A stretch of 64,000 nucleotides of DNA. It comes from Flagellimonas eckloniae. GTDB lineage: Bacteria; Bacteroidota; Bacteroidia; Flavobacteriales; Flavobacteriaceae. The DNA lies in assembly GCF_001413955.1 (NCBI RefSeq), contig NZ_LCTZ01000002.1, forward strand, positions 2,962,501 through 3,026,500. Reading direction: 5' to 3'. The translations under genes and the position numbers were made by a program. Below, one piece after another: positions 34,306-44,166 of this stretch (position 1 is its first letter; each line of letters begins with the position of its first letter). The notes below the pieces were generated by a model, which was not told where the DNA came from, searched no databases, and saw only the letters and a list, made by a program, of their open reading frames with translations.

Positions 34306-36741
34306 ATGATCAAAAGTTATATAAAAGCGGCTTGGAGAAGCCTTTTAAAGAACAAAGGATTCACCTTTATCAATGTGGTTGGACTTAGCATAGGTGTTGC
34401 GGCATGTATTCTAATTTCAGTTTACATAATTCATGAAAATAGCTATGACAAGGATGTGGCCAATTCCCCAAATATCTATAGGATGGTCAACCGGTATATA
34501 AATGATGGTCGTTTAGAAGATGGAGTACATTTTTCTGCCAACACCGCATCAACCGTACTTGATGATTTTGCTGAGGTGGAAAATTCGGGACGCCTTATGG
34601 ATAATGGCCTTTTTTATGGTGCTGGTAGTAATGAAATCAGAATAGACGGAGAGCAAATGCAACACCATGAAGATGGTTTTAGTTATGCAGATCAAAGCAT
34701 CATTGATATCATGGACATAAAAATGATTTATGGGGAAGCCTCTTCCGCACTTGATGAACCAAACACCATCGTTATTTCAAACACCATGTCTGAAAAATAC
34801 TTTGGAAAGAGCAATCCTATTGGAAGGTCTATTTATCTCAATGGAAACAATGATGAACCCTTTCGAATCAATGGGGTGATGGAGGATTTTGCAAGCAACT
34901 CACATTTGGATTATGATTTCCTACTTACTTTGGAAGGCGTTGAGTTTGGTGAAGGAGAGCAAACACGATGGGTACAGAATAACTATTTCACGTATTTAGT
35001 TTTTCGAAATGACGCAAATTTAGCGGGATTTGAAGAAAAGATGTCCAATAGAATAATCAAAACCTATTTGGTCCCAGCATATAAATCTGCAGGCTTTGTG
35101 CTTCCTGAGAATTTTCAAGAGAAGTTTTTCATTAAGTTACAACCTTTGACGGATATCAATCTTTATTCCAAGAATATTGTTTTTGAAGCTAGCAAAAGAA
35201 ACGATATTAAGATCATCTGGATTTTCGGAATCGTGGCTTTATTTATTTTAATCATTGCCAGCATCAATTTTGTAAACCTGTCTACCGCAAAATCGGCGAA
35301 CAGAGCCAAAGAAGTTGGTGTACGTAAAGTGGTTGGTTCTTCCAAAAGCCATCTCATTGGACAATTTTTGACAGAGTCAATCTTAATTTCTTTGATTTCT
35401 TTTGCTTTGGGACTTTTACTCTCTTGGATGATGATGCCTATTTTCAGGGATATGTCCGGTAAAGAATTGATTCTTCCTTTTTCAAATAGCACTTTTTTAC
35501 CAGGTGTTCTTATTGCCGCAATTGTGGTTGGAGTCCTTGCAGGATTATACCCCTCTTTTTATTTATCACGATTCCGTCCCGTAGTGGTGCTAAAAGGAAA
35601 ACTTAGTTCTGGCAGTAAATCCAGCTCATTACGGAGCAGTCTTGTTGTTTTTCAGTTCACCATATCCATAATTTTAATTATAGGTACGCTCATAGTGAAC
35701 CAACAGATGGACTTTGTGTTGAATTCCAAAATAGGTTTTGAAAAAGATCAGGTAATACAACTTTATGGCACCAATATGCTTGGGGATAGAATAGGCACCT
35801 TTAAGGATGAACTCAAAAATATGCCCGGCGTAAAAAATGTGAGTATTAGTGATTACCTGCCCATTGAAAATACTAAAAGAAACGGCAATAGTTTTGTAAA
35901 CGAAGGGAAGGACAATATAGATGAGACTATTCCCGGTCAAGCTTGGGTAATAGATGAAGATTATTTGGCCACCTTGGGTATGAAATTGGTAGAAGGAAGA
36001 AATTTTTCCGAAGAGCGCAGCACTGATGACCGTGCAGTAATCATTAATCAAACCTTGGCCAATAAACTCTTATTGGACGAACCTCTTGGAAAAAGAATAT
36101 CCAGATACGGTACACTTTACGAAGTCATCGGAGTTGTGGAAGATTTTAATTTCAACTCCATGAAGCAAAAAGTTGAACCCCTTTGTTTCTTTAGAGGAAT
36201 AAGCCCATCCATAATTTCCATTAAGGCCAACACCGGGGATATTGCCGCTCTTTTAAAAGATATTGAAGAGAAATGGGATGTGTTTTCACCAAACATGGCG
36301 GTGCGCTATAGCTTTATGAACGATTCCTTTGCCAAAATGTATGACAATGTGAGTAGAATACGAACCATTTTTCTCTCATTTTCCATTCTGGCAATTCTCG
36401 TGGCCTGTCTTGGTCTTTTTGCACTGTCAGCATTTATGGTGGAACAACGGAAAAAGGAAATCAGCATTCGTATGGTACTTGGAGCATCCTTCAAAAATAT
36501 CTATAGCTTGTTGAGTGTTAATTTCTTAAAACTTGTTGGTGTATCTATTATCATGGCCATTCCTGTAGGATGGTATGTGATGAGTCGTTGGCTTGAAGAT
36601 TTTGCATACCGGATATCCTTGGATTGGACCATGTTTGTGGTTGCCGGTATAATTGCACTAATCATCGCCATTTTCACTATTAGTTATCAATCCATTAGTG
36701 CAGCATTGATTCAACCCTTAAAAAGTTTACGTACAGAATAA
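34306..36741 (+). CDS. FtsX/MacB-type permease 4 of 11
   Basis: 811 residues. The first coupling motif is ASINFVNLSTAKSANRAKEV and GVRKVVGS. The second is altered: EQRKKEISIRMVLGASFKNI instead of RTKEIGIRKVLG, and the tail reads QPLKSLRTE rather than NPxKSL. The first periplasmic domain is richer in Gly and acidic residues than in the neighbours (GRLMDNGLFYGAGSNEIRID). The 47-base spacer before it has no promoter that I recognise. The changed second motif may alter ATPase contact; otherwise the gene looks functional. Confidence 0.93.
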   Translation: MIKSYIKAAWRSLLKNKGFTFINVVGLSIGVAACILISVYIIHENSYDKDVANSPNIYRMVNRYINDGRLEDGVHFSANTASTVLDDFAEVENSGRLMDNGLFYGAGSNEIRIDGEQMQHHEDGFSYADQSIIDIMDIKMIYGEASSALDEPNTIVISNTMSEKYFGKSNPIGRSIYLNGNNDEPFRINGVMEDFASNSHLDYDFLLTLEGVEFGEGEQTRWVQNNYFTYLVFRNDANLAGFEEKMSNRIIKTYLVPAYKSAGFVLPENFQEKFFIKLQPLTDINLYSKNIVFEASKRNDIKIIWIFGIVALFILIIASINFVNLSTAKSANRAKEVGVRKVVGSSKSHLIGQFLTESILISLISFALGLLLSWMMMPIFRDMSGKELILPFSNSTFLPGVLIAAIVVGVLAGLYPSFYLSRFRPVVVLKGKLSSGSKSSSLRSSLVVFQFTISIILIIGTLIVNQQMDFVLNSKIGFEKDQVIQLYGTNMLGDRIGTFKDELKNMPGVKNVSISDYLPIENTKRNGNSFVNEGKDNIDETIPGQAWVIDEDYLATLGMKLVEGRNFSEERSTDDRAVIINQTLANKLLLDEPLGKRISRYGTLYEVIGVVEDFNFNSMKQKVEPLCFFRGISPSIISIKANTGDIAALLKDIEEKWDVFSPNMAVRYSFMNDSFAKMYDNVSRIRTIFLSFSILAILVACLGLFALSAFMVEQRKKEISIRMVLGASFKNIYSLLSVNFLKLVGVSIIMAIPVGWYVMSRWLEDFAYRISLDWTMFVVAGIIALIIAIFTISYQSISAALIQPLKSLRTE

Positions 36742-36762
36742 TCATATCAAAAAAACAAAATC

Positions 36763-39162
36763 ATGTTAACGAATTATTTCAAAATTGCATGGAGAAATCT
36801 AACCAAGAACAAAGGGTATACCACTATAAATATTGGTGGCCTGGCATTGGGCATGGCTGTAACTACTATTATAGGCCTTTGGGTAGAAGATGAGCTTTCC
36901 TATAATGACCACTTCGAGCAAAAAGACAAGGTTGCCCAAGTTTGGCAATCGCAAACCTTCAATGGCAACGTGGGCACCGGCACAGCAATACCCTTGCCAT
37001 TGGCACCTGCATTGAAAGAAAGCTATGGGGACTATTTTGAGGAATTGATGATGGCTTCGTGGACATTTGATGCCTACCTAAAGTATGGCGAAAAGAGTAT
37101 TTCAAGGCCTGGAAACCGTATGCAGCCCAATGCCCCAAAAATGTTGGAATTACAAATTTTAAAAGGAGAAAAGGACGGTCTTCGCGAAATCAACTCCATA
37201 ATGCTTTCCTTATCTACTGCAGATGCTCTTTTTGGGGAAGAAGATCCTATTGGGAAAGTTGTAAAGCTCAGTAACGAGTATGATATGATGGTTACAGGTG
37301 TTTACAAGGATATACCCGTTAACAATTCCTTCCATAACACCGATTATATTGTCCCTTGGGACCATTACGTGGCCAATGCCGAATGGATCAAAAACTCCTT
37401 GGATAATTGGGGTAATAATTCCTTTCAATTATTTGTCAAAATAAGTGATAATGTAACATTCGAACAGGTTACCAAAGCCATAATTGATATTAAGAAAAAT
37501 GCTGATGAGGAAATTGCACAGTATGATCCAAAAATTTTCTTGTTGTCTATGGAGGATTGGTATTTGCGCAGCAGATTTGAAGATGGTATTCAAAAAGGGG
37601 GCAGAATTACTTATGTATGGCTTTTTTCCATTATCGGAATTTTTGTGTTGTTGTTGGCATGTATCAACTTTATGAACCTGAGCACGGCACGCTCAGAAAA
37701 GAGGTCAAAGGAAGTTGGTATCCGTAAATCTATTGGTTCTCAGCGAGGACACTTGATCAACCAGTTTTTAAGTGAGTCTTTTTTGGTGGTTCTATTTGCG
37801 TTTTTGGTTGCTTTAGGCATAGTGTTGTTATTCCTAAATGGGTTTAACGAACTTTCCAGAAAGGAAATCAATTTTCCATGGGATAATCCTTTATTTTGGA
37901 CCTTTTCTCTTCTTTTTGTAGTAGTGACAGCGCTTCTGGCGGGAAGCTACCCTGCCTTGTATCTTTCATCATTCCGTCCTGTGGATGTATTGAAAGGCAC
38001 ACATCAAACTGGTAAATATTCAGGTTTGCCGAGAAAAATCTTGGTGGTTGTCCAGTTTACCGTATCCGTTGCTTTCATAATAGGAACGGTAATCGTAATG
38101 CAGCAGATCAACCATGCCAAGAACAGACCTGTAGGGTATGACAAAGAGGGGCTGATACAAATACCCACTTTTGCACAAGATTTTGTTGGGAAGACCGATT
38201 TAATGCGCACTGAGTTTATTAATTCAGGTGCGGTTGTGGAAATGGCAACATCCAGTAGTCCTACCACGCAAATATGGTCTAATAGAAGTGGTTTTACCTG
38301 GGAAGGCAAACCCGATGGATTTCAAGAAGATTTGGCCTGGACAGAGGTATCTCCGGAATATGCCAAGACCCTGAATTTAAGAATTGTGGAAGGAAGGGAC
38401 TTTTCAAGGGAATTTGCTAGCGATTCGTTGGGTGTTTTGATCAACGAGACTGCCAAGCGGTATCTAGGGATGGAAAACCCAGTAGGGAAATTTATTATAG
38501 ATGATGATGATGAGGATCCAGACCCACCTATGAAAATTATAGGTGTTGTGCAAGATATCATCGCCCAGTCTCCCTATGAGCCAGTGAAACAGGGGCTTTA
38601 TGTATATGACCGGGAAGACAACTTCAGTTACTATACCTTGCGTTTAAACCCAAAACAGAGTGCAGGCCAAAGCATTGCCGTTGTGGAACGTGTTTTTAAG
38701 GAACACTTTCCAGATATTCCATTTGAATATGATTTTGTGGATGAAAATTATGGTGAAAAATTTGCGTCTGAAGAGCGCATTGGAAGTTTAACTGGCATTT
38801 TTACGGCCTTGGCCATTCTAATTAGTTGTTTGGGATTATTTGGACTCACCTCCTTTGTTGCAGAACAGCGCACCAAGGAAATTGGCGTAAGAAAAGTATT
38901 GGGAGCAACGGTCTTCAATGTGTGGAACATGCTTTCCAAGGATTTTTTAAAGTTGGTGGTCATTTCTTGTTTTATTGCCATTCCAGTTGCTTATTATATT
39001 ATGAATGGGTGGCTTCAGGCCTATCCCTATCGAATCATTCTAAAATGGTGGATTTTTGGTCTGGCCATTGTTGGTGCATTTGGACTCACGGTCCTTACCG
39101 TAAGTTTTCAGGCCATACGTGCTGCAAGACAAAACCCTGTAAAAAGCTTACGAATGGAATAA
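36763..39162 (+). CDS. FtsX/MacB-type permease 5 of 11
   Basis: 799 residues. Together with permease 11 it belongs to a subgroup with Trp in the first membrane segment (GLWVEDELSYND) and the linker PRKILVVVQFTVSVAFIIGT. The first coupling motif is ACINFMNLSTARSEKRSKEV with GIRKSIGS, the second EQRTKEIGVRKVLGATVFNV. The second periplasmic domain has an unusual acidic run, IIDDDDEDPDPP, encoded by GAT repeats at 38500-38511. The tail is QNPVKSLRME. The last 38-base stretch before the stop region (39109-39146) is identical to one in permease 6. Confidence 0.94.
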   Translation: MLTNYFKIAWRNLTKNKGYTTINIGGLALGMAVTTIIGLWVEDELSYNDHFEQKDKVAQVWQSQTFNGNVGTGTAIPLPLAPALKESYGDYFEELMMASWTFDAYLKYGEKSISRPGNRMQPNAPKMLELQILKGEKDGLREINSIMLSLSTADALFGEEDPIGKVVKLSNEYDMMVTGVYKDIPVNNSFHNTDYIVPWDHYVANAEWIKNSLDNWGNNSFQLFVKISDNVTFEQVTKAIIDIKKNADEEIAQYDPKIFLLSMEDWYLRSRFEDGIQKGGRITYVWLFSIIGIFVLLLACINFMNLSTARSEKRSKEVGIRKSIGSQRGHLINQFLSESFLVVLFAFLVALGIVLLFLNGFNELSRKEINFPWDNPLFWTFSLLFVVVTALLAGSYPALYLSSFRPVDVLKGTHQTGKYSGLPRKILVVVQFTVSVAFIIGTVIVMQQINHAKNRPVGYDKEGLIQIPTFAQDFVGKTDLMRTEFINSGAVVEMATSSSPTTQIWSNRSGFTWEGKPDGFQEDLAWTEVSPEYAKTLNLRIVEGRDFSREFASDSLGVLINETAKRYLGMENPVGKFIIDDDDEDPDPPMKIIGVVQDIIAQSPYEPVKQGLYVYDREDNFSYYTLRLNPKQSAGQSIAVVERVFKEHFPDIPFEYDFVDENYGEKFASEERIGSLTGIFTALAILISCLGLFGLTSFVAEQRTKEIGVRKVLGATVFNVWNMLSKDFLKLVVISCFIAIPVAYYIMNGWLQAYPYRIILKWWIFGLAIVGAFGLTVLTVSFQAIRAARQNPVKSLRME
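38500..38526 (+). repeat. GAT trinucleotide run encoding an Asp/Glu patch
   Basis: Four GAT codons in a row, followed by GAG GAT CCA GAC CCA, encode DDDDEDPDP within the second periplasmic domain of permease 5. A short in-frame triplet run like this can change length by slippage without breaking the frame. The patch is absent from the other ten permeases and could bind divalent cations. Confidence 0.7.
39109..39146 (+). repeat. 38-bp perfect repeat at the 3' end of permease 5 (copy A)
   Basis: Bases 39109-39146 are identical to 41608-41645 at the end of permease 6. They encode the same AIRAARQNPVKS tail. The match continues with four substitutions to the stop codon. Neighbouring upstream sequence is much less alike, which suggests local gene conversion rather than a young duplication of the full gene. 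Confidence 0.8.
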
Positions 39163-39163
39163 G

Positions 39164-39213
39164 TCATCAATCAAAAACAAGGAACTATGTTTAAAAATCA
39201 ATTGAAAATTGCT
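39164..39213 (+). repeat. 50-bp perfect repeat at the permease 5/6 junction (copy A)
   Basis: Bases 39164-39213 are identical to 44117-44166 at the permease 7/8 junction. The block covers nearly the full spacer and the first nine codons of permease 6 (MFKNQLKIA). Identity ends abruptly inside the coding region (GTTAGAA against TGGAGAA). Confidence 0.88.
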
Positions 39214-41661
39214 GTTAGAAATGCTTTTCGATATAAAAGAAACAGCCTTATCAATATTGCTGGTTTAAGTTTGGGTCTGGCCTCTGTACTTTTGATTACA
39301 TTGTACATTACTGATGAACTACACTACGATGAATTTATAAAGGACACCGATCGCATTTACCGGGTCAATATTGATGCTAAAATGGGGGCAGATGAGTTTT
39401 TTGCTGGGTATACCCCGCCGCCGGCTGGTAGGACCTTGGTTGAAAATTACCCCGAGATTGAAGCGTACACAAGACTGTACAGACCAAGCACTGATGTTGT
39501 TGAGTATTCAGAAGGAGGTACAAAAAATGTCTTTAATGAAAGTGAAGTTTTTGGAGTTGATCCTAATTTTTTAGAAGTACTTACCTATCCTTTGGAAAAA
39601 GGGAACCCAAAGACTTGTTTGACCAACCCCAACAGTATTGTTATTACTCGGGTTATTGCGAAAAAGTATTTCGGCAATACAGATCCTATAGGCAAGACCC
39701 TTTATTACGGTTCTGATAGAAAACCACTACAAGTAACGGGCATATTGGCCGATATGAAAAATTTGTCAGCCTCTGTAAAGTTTGATATGCTGATACCCGT
39801 TGAAAATTTTGGGAATGTCACCTATTTTGATTGGAGCTGGGTGTGGTTGAACATGGCCACTTATGTGAAGCTAACAGAAAAAGCGGTAACAGATCCCAAC
39901 ACTGTAGTAAACTTAGAAGCACAATTTCCCAATTTGGTGAAAACTCATGCAGCTGGAGCTTTTGAGCGTATTGGGCAGCCTTTTGAAGCCTTTTTGCAAA
40001 AGGGAAATAGATGGGATTTACATCTACAGTCATTACCCAATATTCATTTACATTCCGAAGGAATAGAATCTGTGATTACAGAACAGAACAGTATTAAAAA
40101 CTTATACATCTTTGGGCTTATTGCGCTGTTAATAATCGTTTTGGCCTGTGTTAATTTCATTAATCTGGCAACGGCGCAATCTGTAAAAAGAAGTAAGGAA
40201 ATAGGCATCAGAAAGGTGTTGGGTTCTTTTAGAATACAGTTGATTCGGCAGTTTTTGACCGAGGCCTTTTTATATACAATTGTAGCAACCCTGCTTTCGT
40301 TGGTTTTGGTATGGGCCGCCCTCCCTATTTTCAACGAGGTGTCTGGAAAGACCATTTCATTGGCTTATATTTTTGATAAGGGTATTTGGTTGTTTTTAGT
40401 GGGATTGAGCCTGCTCTCCGCCCTGTTGGCAGGTGCCTACCCTGCTTTCTACCTTACCGCTTTTAAACCGGTACAAGTGCTAAAGGGGGCTCAGAATACG
40501 GCAAACCCTAAAAATAGTTTTGTTAGAAACGGATTGGTTGTTTTTCAGTTTACAGTTGCCATTACCATGATTATTGCAACGGCCATTATATACCTTCAAT
40601 TAAGGTACGCCCAAAACAAAGACCTGGGGTACGAAAAGGAAAATATAATTGTACTTCAAAACACAGAAAAATTAGGGGAGCAGGAAGAAACGTTTCGTGA
40701 TGAGTTGGCCGCTCTTTCGGAAATCAAAAGTGCAAGTATTTCATCAAGTATTCTAACGAAAGGTACTTTTGCTGATTTTTATGTTCCCCAAATCTCCAGT
40801 GAAAATGAAGACATTGCTAAAGACATCATTTTAGAATCCTATATGGTGGATGACCAGTTCATATCCACCTTAAATTTTGAATTGGCGGCTGGTAGGGGGT
40901 TTGCCAAAAATTTCAACGATTCCCTCTCAGTGGTAATCAATGAGGCTATGGTTAAACAGATGGGTTGGCAAAACCCCATTGGAAAACATATCCGATACAC
41001 TAGCGGAAGAAATGAAACCTATAGTGTAATTGGAGTAATCAAAGATTTTAATTTACAGTCTTTGCACACGGCCATTAGACCTTTTGCACTCTTTTCAGAT
41101 CGGTCAAAAAGTTACGATAATGGCATGTCTTTCATAACTCTTAAAATACAAGCGGGAAATCCTAGAAAAATTTTGGAAACCCTTCAAAACAAATGGAACA
41201 GCTACCAACCCAATGTCCCGTTTGAATATTCTTTTTTAGACGAAGATTTAAACACGGCATATATTTCTGAAGAGCGACAGGCAACCTTATTTGGGGTATT
41301 TGCTTTTTTGGCGATTTTCATTGCCTGTATTGGCTTGCTTGGGCTTATCGCGTTCATGGCCCAGCAAAAAGCAAAAGAAATAGGCATTCGAAAAGTCTTA
41401 GGGGCAAATATTTTGGAAATTCTGCAATTGTTAGCGATTGACTTTGTAAAATTAATTGTGATTGCCTTGTTGATTGCCTCACCTTTTGCCGTTTACTTTA
41501 TGAACAACTGGCTGCAAGATTTTGCCTATAGAATTTCTATACCATGGTGGGTATTTGCAGGGGCAGGGTTGGCATCACTCATTATTGCATTAACAACAGT
41601 GAGCTATCAGGCCATACGTGCTGCAAGACAAAACCCTGTAAAAAGTCTACGGATGGAATAA
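39187..41661 (+). CDS. FtsX/MacB-type permease 6 of 11
   Basis: 824 residues, the longest copy. The N-terminal MFKNQLKIAVRNAFRYKRNS differs from the usual IAWRN. Coupling motifs are ACVNFINLATAQSVKRSKEI with GIRKVLGS, and AQQKAKEIGIRKVLGANILE. The first periplasmic domain contains FAGYTPPPAGRTLVENYPEI and an extended region (about 200-270) accounting for the extra length. The tail QNPVKSLRME matches that of permease 5. Its first nine codons and leader are identical to those of permease 8. It stops nine bases before permease 7. Confidence 0.94.
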   Translation: MFKNQLKIAVRNAFRYKRNSLINIAGLSLGLASVLLITLYITDELHYDEFIKDTDRIYRVNIDAKMGADEFFAGYTPPPAGRTLVENYPEIEAYTRLYRPSTDVVEYSEGGTKNVFNESEVFGVDPNFLEVLTYPLEKGNPKTCLTNPNSIVITRVIAKKYFGNTDPIGKTLYYGSDRKPLQVTGILADMKNLSASVKFDMLIPVENFGNVTYFDWSWVWLNMATYVKLTEKAVTDPNTVVNLEAQFPNLVKTHAAGAFERIGQPFEAFLQKGNRWDLHLQSLPNIHLHSEGIESVITEQNSIKNLYIFGLIALLIIVLACVNFINLATAQSVKRSKEIGIRKVLGSFRIQLIRQFLTEAFLYTIVATLLSLVLVWAALPIFNEVSGKTISLAYIFDKGIWLFLVGLSLLSALLAGAYPAFYLTAFKPVQVLKGAQNTANPKNSFVRNGLVVFQFTVAITMIIATAIIYLQLRYAQNKDLGYEKENIIVLQNTEKLGEQEETFRDELAALSEIKSASISSSILTKGTFADFYVPQISSENEDIAKDIILESYMVDDQFISTLNFELAAGRGFAKNFNDSLSVVINEAMVKQMGWQNPIGKHIRYTSGRNETYSVIGVIKDFNLQSLHTAIRPFALFSDRSKSYDNGMSFITLKIQAGNPRKILETLQNKWNSYQPNVPFEYSFLDEDLNTAYISEERQATLFGVFAFLAIFIACIGLLGLIAFMAQQKAKEIGIRKVLGANILEILQLLAIDFVKLIVIALLIASPFAVYFMNNWLQDFAYRISIPWWVFAGAGLASLIIALTTVSYQAIRAARQNPVKSLRME
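41608..41645 (+). repeat. 38-bp perfect repeat at the 3' end of permease 6 (copy B)
   Basis: Second copy of the 39109-39146 block. The final bases of permease 6 (TAAAAAGTCTACGGATGGAA and stop) are in turn identical to those of permease 7 (44093-44115), so three consecutive genes share their ends in an overlapping pattern. Confidence 0.8.
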
Positions 41662-41670
41662 GAACATGTT

Positions 41671-44115
41671 ATGTTAAAAAACCACCTTAAAATAGCATTT
41701 AGGAACATCTGGAAAAACAAATTTTTTTCAGCTATACATATCATTGGTCTTTCCATTGGTTTAAGTGCCGCCTTTGTCATCGGAGTTATAATTTATTACG
41801 ATATGACATTTGACACCTTCCATCCTGATGCTGACCGTATTTACCGCGTCACTACGGATTTTACTACCCCAGTGGGCAACTTCCATAACAGAGGTGTAGC
41901 GGTACCCTTGGCAGAGGCCCTTGACCAAGATGTGCCGGGAATAGAATTGGTGACCTCATTTTTTAATACCCGATTTCAAAAAGTTGAAAATAAAGCTACC
42001 GGTCGTATCTTCAAAAGTCCAGATGATATGATATACGCTCAGGGGAACTATTTTGATTTGATTCATTATGATTGGTTGGTTGGCACTCCTAACGGAGTAC
42101 TTTCCAGTCCAAATGAAGTGGTATTGACTGAGACCAGGGCTGCACAATATTTTCCTAATACACCTTTGAAAAAAGTATTGGGAAGTGTTTTAACCTATAA
42201 CGATTCCATTCCCGTAGAAGTGGTTGGCGTTGTTTCAGATTTTCAAAAACGGACCGATTTTGTCTTTAAGGAATTCTTATCCTTTAAAACGGCAATCAGT
42301 GCAGGTGAAAAGGAAAAAGTCTTTAATAAAAAATGGAACAGCACTAATTCTGGCACCCAAATATTTATAAAATTAGAAGACCATCAAAGTTTGGGCATTA
42401 TCCAAAATCGGTTAGACGCGATAGCCAAAGCAAATGAAGATGAACAGATAAGGAACACTGGACAAGAGCGGAGCTTTAACCTACAACCGTTGAGTGATCT
42501 TCATTTTAACCCTAACTATGGGATATTTAACAATGTAGGGCATCTGGGAAACAAGAACATATTGATAGGTCTTTCCCTAGCAGCACTGTTTTTATTGCTT
42601 TTGGCCTGCATCAATTTTATCAACTTAAATACCGCACAGGCCACCAAACGTTCCATGGAAATAGGGATACGTAAGACTTTGGGAAGCTCCAGAAAACAAC
42701 TAGTGTTGCAGTTTATGGGCGAGACTTTTTTGTTGACATCGGCCGCTGCACTAGTCTCCTTGGCACTATCACCTTGGTTGTTGCACATGTTTGTCGACTT
42801 TATTCCCAAAGGTGTTGATTATACCCTTTTCTATCAACCTCAGGTTCTATTATCTATAGCCGGATTATTGGTGTTGGTAAGCCTTTTATCGGGTTTTTAC
42901 CCCGCCCTTTTTCAATCCCGTTTTCAACCCATATCGGTACTCAAGAACCGTTTGGTTTCAGGAGAGTCTAAATGGCCATTGCGAAAATACCTGACCATTT
43001 TTCAATTTATTATCGCCCAGATTTTTATTGTAGCGACTTTGTTTGTAGGGAAACAGCTTAATTATGTGATGAAACGGGATATGGGTTTTAAGACTGAGGC
43101 AAACGTTTATATTAGAGGCTTGCAAGTTGATGATTTTGGTAAACGAAATGTCTTCGCGGAGAAATTACGTTCTTTTCCCCAAATATCGGAAGTAAGTATG
43201 GGTGGACCACCGCCGGCATCTTCCAATATGTTTGCTTCAACCTTTACCTTTATCAAAGATGAGAGTAAAATCCACACAGATGTGGAACTGCTCTTTGGAG
43301 ACCTCAATTATCGAAAGCTATACGATATCAATTTACTGGCGGGAAGAGCACGGCTCAATGACACTATTGGCGAGTATGTAATCAACCAAACCTATGCCAG
43401 ATTACTGGGTTTTGAAAATCCTAATGATGCTATTGGCCATATGCTAAAAGTCAATGACAAAAGCAATCCCATCGTTGGCGTCATGGAGGATTTTAACCAG
43501 CGTTCCCTGCGTAGTGCCATTAAGCCCATGGCCTTGGTAGGTGATAGGGATAGAAAAGAATATTCACAATTCAATATTATTCATTTTTCCTTACAGGATA
43601 CTGCCTCCGAGAAATGGTCCAATGTTATTGCCGATATAGAAGAAACCTGGAAGTCTCTTTATCCACAAGCTAATTTTGACCTTCATTTTATGGACGATAC
43701 CATAAAACGTTTTTATGAACAGGAGCGTAAAACCACAGTTCTTTTAAATTGGGCCACAGGCCTGGCCATACTTATAAGCTGCTTAGGACTTCTGGGATTG
43801 GTTATTCATACCACAGAACGGCGCACAAAGGAAATTGGGGTACGAAAAGTTTTAGGAGCTTCCTTAGGGCAATTAAACCTATTGCTCTGCAAAGAATTCT
43901 TGATTTTGGTAGCCATTGCATTTGTAATTGCTGCACCCATTGCTTGGTGGGGTGTTAGTAATTGGCTACAAGGCTTCGCATACAAGACCCAGCTCAATTG
44001 GTGGGTTTTTGTTTTGAGCGTTACAGCCATGCTTCTTATTGCCTTGGCTATTATTAGTATACGAACAATAGCTGCTGCGAATGCCAACCCCATAAAAAGT
44101 CTACGGATGGAATAA
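41671..44115 (+). CDS. FtsX/MacB-type permease 7 of 11
   Basis: 814 residues. The first coupling motif is ACINFINLNTAQATKRSMEI with GIRKTLGS (Met where Lys is usual), the second ERRTKEIGVRKVLGASLGQL. After the fourth segment the pattern is LLSGFYPALFQSRFQPISVL. The first periplasmic domain has DADRIYRVTTDFTTPVGNFH; the second includes MEDFNQRSLRSAIKPMALVG. The tail is NPIKSLRME. The spacer after it is the second copy of the 50-base junction block. Confidence 0.93.
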   Translation: MLKNHLKIAFRNIWKNKFFSAIHIIGLSIGLSAAFVIGVIIYYDMTFDTFHPDADRIYRVTTDFTTPVGNFHNRGVAVPLAEALDQDVPGIELVTSFFNTRFQKVENKATGRIFKSPDDMIYAQGNYFDLIHYDWLVGTPNGVLSSPNEVVLTETRAAQYFPNTPLKKVLGSVLTYNDSIPVEVVGVVSDFQKRTDFVFKEFLSFKTAISAGEKEKVFNKKWNSTNSGTQIFIKLEDHQSLGIIQNRLDAIAKANEDEQIRNTGQERSFNLQPLSDLHFNPNYGIFNNVGHLGNKNILIGLSLAALFLLLLACINFINLNTAQATKRSMEIGIRKTLGSSRKQLVLQFMGETFLLTSAAALVSLALSPWLLHMFVDFIPKGVDYTLFYQPQVLLSIAGLLVLVSLLSGFYPALFQSRFQPISVLKNRLVSGESKWPLRKYLTIFQFIIAQIFIVATLFVGKQLNYVMKRDMGFKTEANVYIRGLQVDDFGKRNVFAEKLRSFPQISEVSMGGPPPASSNMFASTFTFIKDESKIHTDVELLFGDLNYRKLYDINLLAGRARLNDTIGEYVINQTYARLLGFENPNDAIGHMLKVNDKSNPIVGVMEDFNQRSLRSAIKPMALVGDRDRKEYSQFNIIHFSLQDTASEKWSNVIADIEETWKSLYPQANFDLHFMDDTIKRFYEQERKTTVLLNWATGLAILISCLGLLGLVIHTTERRTKEIGVRKVLGASLGQLNLLLCKEFLILVAIAFVIAAPIAWWGVSNWLQGFAYKTQLNWWVFVLSVTAMLLIALAIISIRTIAAANANPIKSLRME

Positions 44116-44116
44116 A

Positions 44117-44166
44117 TCATCAATCAAAAACAAGGAACTATGTTTAAAAATCAATTGAAAATTGCT
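44117..44166 (+). repeat. 50-bp perfect repeat at the permease 7/8 junction (copy B)
   Basis: Identical to 39164-39213. It includes the word CATCAATCAAAAAC (44118-44131) that also occurs twice in front of the DUF2807 gene. About 5 kb, two permease genes, separate the two 50-base copies, so recombination between them would delete or add exactly two genes in frame. Confidence 0.88.
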
